Positions 1 through 8,257 of a DNA stretch of 64,000 nt are shown in pieces. The translations under genes were made by a program, and so were the position numbers. Positions within the stretch are counted from its first letter, which is position 1. Each line of letters begins with the position of its first letter. The stretch lies in contig NZ_AORY01000012.1 in assembly GCF_000382485.1 (NCBI RefSeq), positions 1 through 64,000 of the forward strand, read 5' to 3'. The notes below the pieces were generated by a model that saw only the letters and a program-made list of their open reading frames with translations, did not search any database and was not told the DNA's origin. Source of the stretch: Sphingomonas sp. Mn802worker. Its GTDB lineage: Bacteria; Pseudomonadota; Alphaproteobacteria; Sphingomonadales; Sphingomonadaceae.

Positions 1-74
1 ATTCGAACCCACGGTGAGCGTGAACCCACGGCGGTTTTCAAGACCGCTGCCTTAAACCACTCGGCCATCTCTCC
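1..74 (-). tRNA. tRNA-Ser(UGA), 3' end cut by the window edge
   Basis: Read on the minus strand this gives a GGAGAGA acceptor strand, a D-arm, an anticodon stem with loop CTTGAAA (anticodon TGA), a long variable arm and the start of the T-arm. The long variable arm and anticodon identify a serine tRNA that reads UCA. The 5' end lies at about base 74. The rest of the T-arm and the acceptor 3' strand lie beyond base 1. Confidence 0.93.
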
Positions 75-184
75 GCACCCGAGGCTCGAGTGCCGGGCGT
101 CGCTTAGGCCGGTTGCGGTGCCGTGTGCAAGCCTGACGACGATTGGCTGTTTGCCTGTCGGCCGCGCTATGTCACAAAGCGCCG

Positions 185-1231
185 ATGCGAATAGTGCGAG
201 TGATCTCTTCCCGGCTGCGGGCGGGTGTTGCAGCCGCGGCGTGCCTGCTGCTTGGCGCGCCGTCGGCGATGGCGCAGGACGAGAGCGGGTTCCAGGCCTA
301 TCTGAGTGGCCTGCGCTCGACGGCAATCGCACAGGGGGTGAGGCCCGCGACGGTCGCATCGGTGTTCCCCTCGCTCAGCTACAATCCACGCGTGGTAGAA
401 CTCGACCGGCAGCAGCCGGAGCAAAATAACAGCAGTGCGATCCCGATGTTTGCGCCCTATCGCACACAGCACGTCGATGCCGCGCGGATCCGGCGCGGTC
501 GCGCCACCTACCAGGAACAGCGCTCCCGGCTTGCGCGGGTCGAGGCGCAGACCGGTGTGCCCGAAGAGATCATGGTCGCGATCTGGGGCCATGAAACCAA
601 TTACGGTGCGTACACCGGTAACTTCGACCTGCTGCGCAGTCTTGCTTCGCTTGCGTACGAGGGACGCCGCCGCAGCCTGTTCGAGGGCGAGTTCATTGCC
701 GCGTTGAAGATGATTGATCGTGGCGTACCACGCGCGCGGCTGGTCGGCAGCTGGGCTGGCGCAACGGGTAATCCGCAATTCCTGCCCTCCGCCTATCTGC
801 GGCTTGCCCGCGACGCCGATGGCGACGGGTTTGCCGACATCTGGGGCAGCGCGGCCGATACGCTCGCGTCGATCGGGAATTATTTCACTCAAGCGGGTTG
901 GCGCGCGGGCGAGCCATGGGGCGTCGCCGTCAACGTACCGAGCGGGTTCGACCGCGGTGCCGTCACCAACCGGCTCGTCTCGCCGCGCTGTCCGCGCGTG
1001 TTTGCGAGGGCCAGCGGCTGGCGAACGATGGCGGAGTGGCGCGCACTCGGCCTCTCGCCGCAGTCGGGTAACTGGCCGCGCGACCCGGTGCAGGCGGTAC
1101 TGATCGAGCCTGACGGGCCCGGCCGGACGGCATATCTGCTGACGGGCAATTACCGCGTCATCCTCGACTATAATTGTTCCAACTTCTACGCGCTGTCCGT
1201 CGGGCTGCTCGCCGATGAGATCGCACGCTAG
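185..1231 (+). CDS. MltB-family lytic murein transglycosylase
   Basis: This is a periplasmic enzyme that cleaves the MurNAc-GlcNAc bond of peptidoglycan to give 1,6-anhydroMurNAc ends. The 348-residue protein has a signal peptide ending near SAMA|Q, then a soluble-lytic-transglycosylase fold. The catalytic glutamate is about Glu137 in the WGHETNYG motif, followed by the substrate-groove motif GNPQFLPSAYLRLARDADGDG. I chose ATG 185 over an upstream TTG at 143 because it places a basic n-region directly before the hydrophobic signal core. The stop overlaps the next gene by 17 nt. It heads a run of envelope genes (RlpA-like protein, D,D-carboxypeptidase), which fits septal or sidewall remodelling. 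Confidence 0.93.
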   Translation: MRIVRVISSRLRAGVAAAACLLLGAPSAMAQDESGFQAYLSGLRSTAIAQGVRPATVASVFPSLSYNPRVVELDRQQPEQNNSSAIPMFAPYRTQHVDAARIRRGRATYQEQRSRLARVEAQTGVPEEIMVAIWGHETNYGAYTGNFDLLRSLASLAYEGRRRSLFEGEFIAALKMIDRGVPRARLVGSWAGATGNPQFLPSAYLRLARDADGDGFADIWGSAADTLASIGNYFTQAGWRAGEPWGVAVNVPSGFDRGAVTNRLVSPRCPRVFARASGWRTMAEWRALGLSPQSGNWPRDPVQAVLIEPDGPGRTAYLLTGNYRVILDYNCSNFYALSVGLLADEIAR

Positions 1232-2042
1232 CGTCCTGCTGCTCGCGCCGTTGCTCGTCGCGGCGCAGCAGCCCGACGCGAGTGTAACCGGTCCACGCGG
1301 CACGGCCGGTAACGGAGAGGCGGGCGTGTACGACCGTGTCGGGCGCGCGGAAACGCGACCCGGAGAAGCCTTCACCGCCGCACACGCACGATTGCCGCTC
1401 GGCTCAGTCGCGGAGGTCACCGACCTCGGCACCGGGCACATCATCCTCGTGCAGATAACCACACGACCGACCGACACGAGCGCGGTGGAAATTACGCTTT
1501 CCAGCGCCGCGGCCCGCGCGCTTGGTCTGGCAGGCGACCGCGGCACCGTACGCGTGCGCAGCGTGCAACCATCGTCGAGCGATCTCGCGGCGCTTCGGTC
1601 CGGCAGCAGTGCGGCACCGCGGCTGCCCGCACCTGACGCGCTGCTCCGCGCGTTGCGACGCGAAGTCGCCGCGCCGGCTGTAGCGGCAGCACCGCAGGCG
1701 ACCGCCACGTCGGCTCTCACAAGACCTGTCGTGGGTAAGCCGAAGCGAAAAGCCCCGACCTCCGCGGCCCAGACGAAGCCCACCAGCAACGCTGCGCTCA
1801 CGCGAGCTACCGTCTTATCCTCGAACACCCGCGCGGCCGGTCCGCTGGTTCAGGTCGCCGCCCTGCGCGATGAGGCACGTGCCCGCGCCGTTGCGCGAAC
1901 CCTCGACGGCCATGTCGAGCAGGCGACGGGATGGTGGCGCGTGCGGCTGGGACCATTCGCCGATCGTGCCGCCGCGCAGCGCGCGCGTGACGCGGCGGTT
2001 TCGCGTGGTTATGGTGGCGCCTCGATCATCCAGGCTCCCTGA
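1215..2042 (+). CDS. RlpA-like double-psi beta-barrel protein with C-terminal SPOR domain
   Basis: The 275-residue exported protein has an N-terminal hydrophobic signal, an RlpA-like barrel (about residues 35-115, with AAHARLPLGSVAEVTDLGTG), an Ala/Pro-rich linker, and a C-terminal SPOR domain (about residues 200-275) of the type that binds denuded septal glycan. Canonical RlpA lytic transglycosylases carry an N-D-R-G-P motif whose Asp is catalytic. Here the aligned stretch reads ITTRPTDT, so the acid is absent. The protein is therefore probably a non-catalytic septal factor or has altered activity. It is translationally coupled to the upstream transglycosylase through a 17-nt overlap. Confidence 0.82.
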   Translation: MRSHASVLLLAPLLVAAQQPDASVTGPRGTAGNGEAGVYDRVGRAETRPGEAFTAAHARLPLGSVAEVTDLGTGHIILVQITTRPTDTSAVEITLSSAAARALGLAGDRGTVRVRSVQPSSSDLAALRSGSSAAPRLPAPDALLRALRREVAAPAVAAAPQATATSALTRPVVGKPKRKAPTSAAQTKPTSNAALTRATVLSSNTRAAGPLVQVAALRDEARARAVARTLDGHVEQATGWWRVRLGPFADRAAAQRARDAAVSRGYGGASIIQAP

Positions 2043-2081
2043 ACGAGCCGCCAGCGAGCGGCCCAGTTGGAAAGTGCGTCA

Positions 2082-3263
2082 ATGTCCAAGTTTCTGACCG
2101 CGCTCGCGGTTCCTGCCGTCCTCGTTGGCGTGGCCTTCCCGGTCGCGGCACAGGCACCTGCCGCCCCGCAGTTCGATACGCCGGCGCCGGTCGCGTTCAT
2201 GGAGGATCTGTCGTCGGGCGCGATCTTGTTCGCGAAGGACGCCGACCGCCGCATGCCGCCCGCCTCGATGGCGAAGATGATGACGGTCTACACCGCTTTC
2301 GAGATGCTGCGTAAGGGTGATATCCGCCTCGACCAGGAGCTCGAGGTCAGGCCCGAGACATGGCAGAAATGGCATGGCCCGTCGGCGGGCTCGACGATGT
2401 TCCTGTCGTCGGGTGAGCGTGTCACGGTCGCGAACCTGCTGTACGGGATCGTGACGCTCAGCGGCAACGACGCCTGCGTCGTGCTGGCGGAGGGGTTGTC
2501 GGGTACCGAGCCGGCGTTCGTCGACCGCATGAATGAGAATGCGAAGAAGCTTGGTCTGACCAACAGCCATTTCGGCACGTCGAACGGCTGGCCCGACAAT
2601 GGCGTGACCTATGTCACCGCGCGCGACCTTGCCAAGCTCGCCGCCGCGACGATCGAGGAGCATCCCAAGCTTTACAAGCAATTCTATTCGCGTCGGGATT
2701 TCACGTGGGGCAAGACGATGGGCGGCAACCAGATCACGCAGGCCAATCGCGACCCGCTGCTCGGACGCGTCGCCGGGGCAGACGGATTGAAGACCGGGCA
2801 CACCGAGGAGGCGGGCTTCGGCTTCACCGGTTCCGCCGAACAGAACGGTCGCCGTCTCGTCATGGTGCTTGCCGGGCTCACTAGCTTCAACCAGCGCGCG
2901 TCCGAGTCGGTCCGCTTCATGGAATGGGGTTTCCGCGCCTGGCAGTCGAAGCCTGTGGTGAAGAGCGGACGCGTCGTCGGACAGGCCAATGTGCAGATGG
3001 GTGACGCGACCAAGGTCGACCTCGTCGCGCCACGCGCGGTCGCGGTGTCGGTGCCCGCGGGCACCAGCCCCGCGGTGTCGGGGAAGATCGTCTACCAAGG
3101 TCCGCTCAAGGCGCCGATCAAGGCGGGGACGCACGTCGCCGATCTCGTCGTCGCGGCGCCTGGTCTGTCGCCGCAGATCACGCCGCTCAATGCCGCCAGC
3201 GACGTCGCCGAGGCCGGCTTCTTTCGTCGCGCGTGGCATGGCCTGACCGGCATGTTCGGCTGA
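2082..3263 (+). CDS. D-alanyl-D-alanine carboxypeptidase (PBP5/6 type, peptidase S11)
   Basis: This enzyme removes the terminal D-Ala of peptidoglycan pentapeptides and so controls cross-linking. The 393-residue protein has a signal peptide ending at VAAQA, then the full penicillin-binding triad: SMAK (nucleophile about Ser62, Lys65), SGN (about Ser127) and KTG (about Lys237). A C-terminal PBP5-C beta domain and a short amphipathic tail (FFRRAWHGLTGMFG) for membrane attachment follow. ATG 2082 was chosen over an upstream TTG because it opens directly into the signal peptide. The stop overlaps the tmk start (TGATG), so the two are coupled. Confidence 0.95.
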   Translation: MSKFLTALAVPAVLVGVAFPVAAQAPAAPQFDTPAPVAFMEDLSSGAILFAKDADRRMPPASMAKMMTVYTAFEMLRKGDIRLDQELEVRPETWQKWHGPSAGSTMFLSSGERVTVANLLYGIVTLSGNDACVVLAEGLSGTEPAFVDRMNENAKKLGLTNSHFGTSNGWPDNGVTYVTARDLAKLAAATIEEHPKLYKQFYSRRDFTWGKTMGGNQITQANRDPLLGRVAGADGLKTGHTEEAGFGFTGSAEQNGRRLVMVLAGLTSFNQRASESVRFMEWGFRAWQSKPVVKSGRVVGQANVQMGDATKVDLVAPRAVAVSVPAGTSPAVSGKIVYQGPLKAPIKAGTHVADLVVAAPGLSPQITPLNAASDVAEAGFFRRAWHGLTGMFG

Positions 3264-3889
3264 TGCGTGGACGCTTCCTGAGCCTGGAAGGGGGCGAGGG
3301 GGCGGGCAAATCGACCCAGGTCCGCGCACTCGCCACCGCGTTGCAGGCGCGCGGGTGCGTGACCCGTGTCTCGCGCGAACCCGGCGGCAGTGAGGGAGCG
3401 GAGGCGATCCGCGCGCTGCTGATGCAAGGCGACGCGGGCCGCTGGAGCGCGCGAAGCGAGGCGTTACTGTTCGCCGCCGCGCGCGCCGATCACGTCGAGA
3501 AGGTGATCCGCCCCGCGATCGCGCGCGGCGAATGGGTCATCTGCGACCGCTACCTCGATTCGTCGCGTGCCTATCAGGGCGCGGCGGGCGGGATCGCCGA
3601 CGCCGACGTGCTGGCGCTCCACGCCTTCGGATCGGAAGGGCTGCTGCCCGACCGGACCTATGTGCTGACGCTACCGGCCGAGATCGGCGCACACCGTGCT
3701 GCCGCGCGTGACGGGGCCGCGGCCGACCGCTTCGCCGCGCGAGACGCGGCGTTCCACGATGCCGTCGCCGCTGCATTCGAGCGTATCGCCGAACATGAGC
3801 CGGACCGCGTACGGCGAGTCGATGCCGCGCAGGCACCGGATGCGGTTACCGCCGCGATCCTCGCCGATCTGGAGCCGTGGCTGGCGTGA
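3263..3889 (+). CDS. tmk: Thymidylate kinase
   Basis: It phosphorylates dTMP to dTDP with ATP, an essential step in dTTP supply. The 208-residue cytosolic protein has the P-loop GGEGAGKST near the N-terminus, the dTMP-binding DRYLDSSRAYQGAAGG motif (about residues 92-107) and a lid region, at normal family length. The ATG overlaps the stop of the preceding gene by one base, and the end overlaps holB by 4 nt or slightly more. tmk next to holB is a common bacterial pairing linking nucleotide supply with replication. Confidence 0.97.
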   Translation: MRGRFLSLEGGEGAGKSTQVRALATALQARGCVTRVSREPGGSEGAEAIRALLMQGDAGRWSARSEALLFAAARADHVEKVIRPAIARGEWVICDRYLDSSRAYQGAAGGIADADVLALHAFGSEGLLPDRTYVLTLPAEIGAHRAAARDGAAADRFAARDAAFHDAVAAAFERIAEHEPDRVRRVDAAQAPDAVTAAILADLEPWLA

Positions 3890-4926
3890 CGAGCGCGACC
3901 GGCTCACCTATGCTTCACGGGCATGAAGCCGCCGCCGACGCGTTGCTCGCCGCGATGCGCGGACGCGCTCTACACCATGCATGGCTGATCACCGGCCCGC
4001 CGGGGATCGGTAAGGCGACCTTCGCACGCGCTGCCGCCGCGCGCCTGCTTGTGGAAGGAGCAGAGCCCGGAGTGTTGCCGCTGCGGCTCGCGCTGCCGCC
4101 GGGTAACCGCACCGCTGCGCTGCTCGGCGCGGGTGCGCATCCCGACTATCGCGAACTCCGGCGTTTGCCGAAGAAGGACAGCAAGGACGGTGAGCTGGCG
4201 CGCTCGATCACGGTCGATCAGGTGCGCGCGCTTGCCCCCTTCCTCGGCACGATGCCATCGATGTCGTCGCGCCGTATCATCGTGATCGACAGCGCCGACG
4301 AGCTCGAGCGTCCCGGTGCCTCCAATGCGTTGCTCAAAAGCCTCGAGGAACCGCCGGCCGATACGATCTTCCTGCTTGTCAGCCACGCACCCGGGCGATT
4401 GCTGCCGACGATCCGCTCGCGCTGCCGCGTTCTGCGCCTCGAGCCGCTCGACGATAGCGCAATGCGGCAGGCACTCGCGCAGGCGCTGCCTGAAGCCGAC
4501 CGGGACGAGATTGGCGCGCTGGTAGGCGCAGGGGCGGGCTCGCCCGGGCGCGCGCTACGCTACGCCGAGCTCGGCATGGCGGAGATCGATGACGCGCTCC
4601 ATGCGATCGCGCGCGACGGCGACCCGACCACCAGTCGCCGTGCCAAGCTCGCCAAGGCGCTCAGCCTCAAGGCGGCGCAACCACGTTATGAAGCGTTCCT
4701 CGACCGCGTGCCCGGCGTGATCGCAGAAGCGGCGCAGGATCGTCGCGGACCCGCGCTGCAGGTCGCGCTTGATGCCTATGGACGCGCGCGCGACGTGGCG
4801 GGTGCCGCACGCGGCTTGTCGCTCGATGCGGGCGGGACGGTGCTCGAACTCGGCGGCTTGGTCGCACGCCTCGCTGGCGACGCACCGACGCAACACGGGG
4901 CTGACTTACGCCGAACGCGCGGCTAG
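3886..4926 (+). CDS. holB: DNA polymerase III delta-prime subunit
   Basis: This is a stator subunit of the clamp-loader complex, which loads the beta clamp onto primed DNA. The roughly 346-residue protein has an AAA+ fold with P-loop GPPGIGKAT, the DELERPGASNALLKSLEEPP stretch, the sensor region IRSRCRVL (the SRC motif of clamp loaders) and a C-terminal collar domain. The start is uncertain. GTG 3886 gives a GTGA overlap with the tmk stop, while GTG 3877 would add three residues. The stop TAG lies just before the metG ribosome-binding site. Confidence 0.93.
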   Translation: MTSATGSPMLHGHEAAADALLAAMRGRALHHAWLITGPPGIGKATFARAAAARLLVEGAEPGVLPLRLALPPGNRTAALLGAGAHPDYRELRRLPKKDSKDGELARSITVDQVRALAPFLGTMPSMSSRRIIVIDSADELERPGASNALLKSLEEPPADTIFLLVSHAPGRLLPTIRSRCRVLRLEPLDDSAMRQALAQALPEADRDEIGALVGAGAGSPGRALRYAELGMAEIDDALHAIARDGDPTTSRRAKLAKALSLKAAQPRYEAFLDRVPGVIAEAAQDRRGPALQVALDAYGRARDVAGAARGLSLDAGGTVLELGGLVARLAGDAPTQHGADLRRTRG

Positions 4927-4935
4927 GAGCGGCGC

Positions 4936-6489
4936 ATGGGTAAGCCGTTCTACATCACCACCGCAATCAGCTACCCCAACGGGCGCCCGCACATCGGCCA
5001 TGCTTATGAGGCGATCGCGGCCGATGCGATCGCCCGCTTTCAGCGGCAGGCCGGGCGCGACGTGCGCTTTCAGACCGGAACCGACGAGCATGGGCTGAAG
5101 ATGGCACAGACCGCCCGCGACCAGGGGCGTGACGTGCGCGAATTTGCGGGCGAGATGTCGGGCCATTTCAAGCAGATGTGCGACACGCTTGCGATCAGCT
5201 ACGATCGTTTTATCCGCACCACCGACGAGGATCATTATCGCGCCAGCCAGGCGATCTGGCGCGCGATGGAGGCGAACGGCGACCTATATCTCGACCGCTA
5301 CGAGGGTTGGTATTCGGTTCGCGATGAGGCCTTCTATGACGAAAAGGAGCTGGTCGATGGCGAGGGCGGGGCAAAGCTGTCTCCGCAGAATACCCCGGTC
5401 ACTTGGACTGCGGAGGAGACGTGGTTCTTCCGCTTGTCCAAATATCAGCAGTCATTGCTGGATCTCTACGCACGTAACCCCGACTTCATTCGTCCCGAGA
5501 GTCGCCGCAACGAGATCATGCGCTTCGTCGAGGGCGGATTGTCCGATCTGTCAGTCTCGCGCACGACGTTCGACTGGGGCGTGCCGGTGCCGGACAGCGA
5601 AGGACACGTCATGTACGTCTGGGTCGATGCGCTGACTAACTATCTGACCGGTGCGGGCTACCCGGACAGCGAGATGCCATACTGGCCCGCAGACCTGCAC
5701 CTCATTGGCAAGGACATTGTCCGTTTCCACGCGGTCTACTGGCCTGCGTTCCTGATGTCGGCGGGCATCATGCTACCGAAGACTGTGTTCGGCCACGGCT
5801 TCCTGCTCCACCGCGGCGAGAAGATGTCGAAGAGCCTCGGCAATGTCGTCGATCCGATCGGCCTCGCCGACGCATTTGGTGTTGACGCGCTACGGTACTT
5901 CCTGCTGCGCGAGGTCAGCTTCGGGCAGGACGGCAGCTATTCGGCCGAGGCGATCGTGACGCGCGTCAACGCCGAGTTGGCCAACGCCTTCGGCAATTTG
6001 GCGCAGCGCACGCTGTCGTTCGTCGCCAAGAACCTTGGAGGAGCGTTGCCCGACGCCGGCCGCGCCGACGACGCCGACGCCCAGCTGATCGAGGAAGTAA
6101 TCGTCGCCTGCGCCGGAATGCGCAGTGCATTCGACGACCTGATGCTCAGCCAGGGGATCGAGGCATGGCTGCGCGGCGTGTTCGCGTGCAACCAATATAT
6201 CGATGCCCAGGCGCCATGGTCGCTGCGCAAGACCGATCCCGAGCGGATGCACGCGGTGCTCGGCACGCTGATCCGGGCCATCCGAATGCTCGCGATCGCG
6301 ATCCTGCCGGTGGTGCCGCGTGGTGCCGGCCATGTGCTCGATCTGCTCGGCGCGACCGAGCGCACCCATGCCGCGATCGATGACGACGGCTGGTACGCGC
6401 GGCAGGCAGGCTCCGGCTTCACGCTTGCCGCGCCGACGCCGGCGTTTCCGCGGTTGGAGATGCCCGCTGACGCCGAGGCAGCCGCCTGA
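4936..6489 (+). CDS. metG: Methionyl-tRNA synthetase
   Basis: This class I synthetase charges tRNA-Met with methionine. At 517 residues it is the short form, with HIGH as PHIGHAY near residue 20 and KMSKS as EKMSKSLGN near residue 297, followed by the helical anticodon-binding domain. It lacks the zinc-knuckle cysteines of the E. coli enzyme and the C-terminal EMAP-like dimerisation domain, as is usual for this alphaproteobacterial type. AGGAGC lies 6 nt before the ATG. The stop overlaps the next start (TGATG). Confidence 0.97.
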   Translation: MGKPFYITTAISYPNGRPHIGHAYEAIAADAIARFQRQAGRDVRFQTGTDEHGLKMAQTARDQGRDVREFAGEMSGHFKQMCDTLAISYDRFIRTTDEDHYRASQAIWRAMEANGDLYLDRYEGWYSVRDEAFYDEKELVDGEGGAKLSPQNTPVTWTAEETWFFRLSKYQQSLLDLYARNPDFIRPESRRNEIMRFVEGGLSDLSVSRTTFDWGVPVPDSEGHVMYVWVDALTNYLTGAGYPDSEMPYWPADLHLIGKDIVRFHAVYWPAFLMSAGIMLPKTVFGHGFLLHRGEKMSKSLGNVVDPIGLADAFGVDALRYFLLREVSFGQDGSYSAEAIVTRVNAELANAFGNLAQRTLSFVAKNLGGALPDAGRADDADAQLIEEVIVACAGMRSAFDDLMLSQGIEAWLRGVFACNQYIDAQAPWSLRKTDPERMHAVLGTLIRAIRMLAIAILPVVPRGAGHVLDLLGATERTHAAIDDDGWYARQAGSGFTLAAPTPAFPRLEMPADAEAAA

Positions 6490-7277
6490 TGCTCGCCGAC
6501 AGTCATTGTCACCTCAACTACAAGGGTCTGGCGGAGGACCAGCAAGCGGTCCTTTCGCGCGCGCGCAGCCGCGGCGTGACTGCGATGCTCAACATCGCAA
6601 CGCGTGAAAGCGAGTGGGACGCAGTGCTCGCCACGGCCGAGCGCGAGCCCGACGTCTGGGCCAGTGTCGGCATTCACCCGCACGAAGCCGATCAGCACCC
6701 GCACGTTGGCGCCGCCGAGTTGATTGCGCGCGCCGCGCATCCGCGGGTGGTCGCGATCGGGGAGACCGGGCTCGATTATCACTACGATCACTCCGATCGG
6801 ACACGGCAACAGGAAAGCTTCCGGGCGCACATCGAGGCCGCGCGGGTGGCGAGGGTGCCGCTCATCGTGCATACCCGCGATGCGGAAGAGGATACGATCG
6901 CGATCCTGGCCGCCGAGATGCAACACGGCGCCAACACCGGCGTCATCCATTGCTTCACCGCCAGCGATGCGTTCGCGGACCAAGCGCTTGCACTTGGCCT
7001 CTACATATCGATCTCCGGCATCGTCACGTTCAAGAATGCGCGTGACCTACAGGCGACCGCCACGCGACTGCCGCGCGAGCGCTTGCTGATCGAGACCGAC
7101 GCGCCGTTCCTCGCCCCGGTACCGAACCGTGGCAAACCGGGCGAGCCCGCTTTCGTCGCCGACACCGCAGCATTCCTGGCGGACCTGCGCGGCGAGCACG
7201 TCGACGACCTGCGTGATTATACCGCGCGCAATTTCCATGCGTTGTTCAGCAAGACCGGGAACAAGGCTGCGGCGTGA
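6489..7277 (+). CDS. TatD-family metal-dependent deoxyribonuclease
   Basis: The 262-residue TIM-barrel hydrolase begins with the metal-binding DSHCHLNY motif. It carries IGETGLDYHYD (about residues 90-100), the IVHTRDAEEDT strand and the LLIETDAPFLAP metal ligand motif near residue 200. The family includes 3'-5' exonucleases acting on damaged DNA or RNA and some D-aminoacyl-tRNA deacylases, and the exact substrate here is not known. It overlaps metG by one base and the next gene by 4 nt, the metG-TatD-MBL order common in alphaproteobacteria. Confidence 0.93.
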   Translation: MLADSHCHLNYKGLAEDQQAVLSRARSRGVTAMLNIATRESEWDAVLATAEREPDVWASVGIHPHEADQHPHVGAAELIARAAHPRVVAIGETGLDYHYDHSDRTRQQESFRAHIEAARVARVPLIVHTRDAEEDTIAILAAEMQHGANTGVIHCFTASDAFADQALALGLYISISGIVTFKNARDLQATATRLPRERLLIETDAPFLAPVPNRGKPGEPAFVADTAAFLADLRGEHVDDLRDYTARNFHALFSKTGNKAAA

Positions 7278-8038
7278 AAGTCCGCATCCTCGGTTCGGGT
7301 ACATCCTCCGGCGTGCCGCGGATCGGCAACGACTGGGGCGCCTGTGATCCAAGCGAGCCGCGCAACCGGCGTTCACGTGCCGCAATCCTTGTGGAGCATC
7401 GCGGCGCGCGCATCCTGGTCGACACCGGTCCCGACATGCGCGAGCAGTTGCTGGCGGCCGAAGTTGGTGTCGTCGATGCGGTGATCTGGACGCACGCGCA
7501 TGCCGACCACGTCTTCGGTATCGATGACCTGCGGCAGATCTACCACGCGCGGGGCGCACCCGTGCCCGCCTATGCGCGACCGCATACCGCCGCCCTGTTG
7601 CGCAAGCAGTTCGGCTATGTGTTTGAGGGAAGCGGCGGCTATCCTGCGATCGTTGACCTTCGTCCTCTCAATGACGCGATGGAGATCGCGGGCATCGACG
7701 TGCGCGCGTGCGATCAGCCGCACGGTTCGATTACATCGGCAGGTCTGCGTTTCTCCGCGGGTGGGGCCGCCTTCGGCTACGCGACCGACGTGAGCGCGAT
7801 GACCGACCAGATGCGAGCGTTATATGCCGGGCTGGACGTGTGGATCGTGGATGCGTTGCGACGACGGCCGCATCCGTCGCATGCCGATCTACCGACCGTG
7901 CTCGACTGGGTCTCAGCGCTGAAGCCCGAGGACACCGTGCTCATCCACATGGATCAGTCGATGGACTATCGGACGCTGTGTCGTGAGCTGCCGAAAGGGG
8001 TGGAGCCTGGCTACGACGGCTGGGAGCGTCGCTGGTGA
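7274..8038 (+). CDS. Metallo-beta-lactamase-fold hydrolase (PhnP / RNase Z-like group)
   Basis: The 254-residue protein has the MBL metal motif THAHADHVFG near residue 75, later metal-ligand histidines and the C-terminal HMDQSMDY stretch. Its N-terminal LGSGTSSGVPRIG pattern is typical of the PhnP-like phosphodiesterases that hydrolyse cyclic phosphate esters or nucleic-acid ends. The substrate cannot be assigned because no phosphonate genes are nearby. The GTG start overlaps the TatD stop (GTGA), so the two are translationally coupled. The end overlaps the following small gene by 4 nt. Confidence 0.88.
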   Translation: MKVRILGSGTSSGVPRIGNDWGACDPSEPRNRRSRAAILVEHRGARILVDTGPDMREQLLAAEVGVVDAVIWTHAHADHVFGIDDLRQIYHARGAPVPAYARPHTAALLRKQFGYVFEGSGGYPAIVDLRPLNDAMEIAGIDVRACDQPHGSITSAGLRFSAGGAAFGYATDVSAMTDQMRALYAGLDVWIVDALRRRPHPSHADLPTVLDWVSALKPEDTVLIHMDQSMDYRTLCRELPKGVEPGYDGWERRW

Positions 8039-8220
8039 GCGATCATGCCGGTCAGGCACTACTCTACGCAGTGTTGCTGGTCCTGCCTGTAGCGGCTCTG
8101 CTCGGTCGACGCGTTCCGATGGGAACGCTGGTTAGATATGCAGCAATCTGGATCGCTATATTCGTGTTGGGTCTGTTTTTGATCAGGCTGACCTACGGTA
8201 ACCACCGCGAGTTTACATAA
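8035..8220 (+). CDS. Small two-helix membrane protein of unknown function
   Basis: The 61-residue protein has two predicted transmembrane segments (about residues 8-24 and 34-50) separated by a short basic turn (GRRVPMG) and a short polar tail (YGNHREFT). Its GTG start overlaps the MBL gene stop by 4 nt, which supports translation. The arrangement resembles the membrane anchor of the TIGR02281 retropepsin-like proteases found in sphingomonads, but the protease domain is absent. It could be a remnant of such a gene or a genuine small protein. The second half is more AT-rich than the neighbours. Confidence 0.6.
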   Translation: MSDHAGQALLYAVLLVLPVAALLGRRVPMGTLVRYAAIWIAIFVLGLFLIRLTYGNHREFT

Positions 8221-8257
8221 TGTATATTATCGCTCGTAGCTTTGGGCGCGTCTTTTA

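Noticed and set aside
167-1828. Long minus-strand open frame (over 550 codons) opposite the transglycosylase and RlpA-like genes
   Set aside because: It is antisense to two well-supported genes, is Arg-rich with no recognisable domain, and is a normal by-product of high GC.
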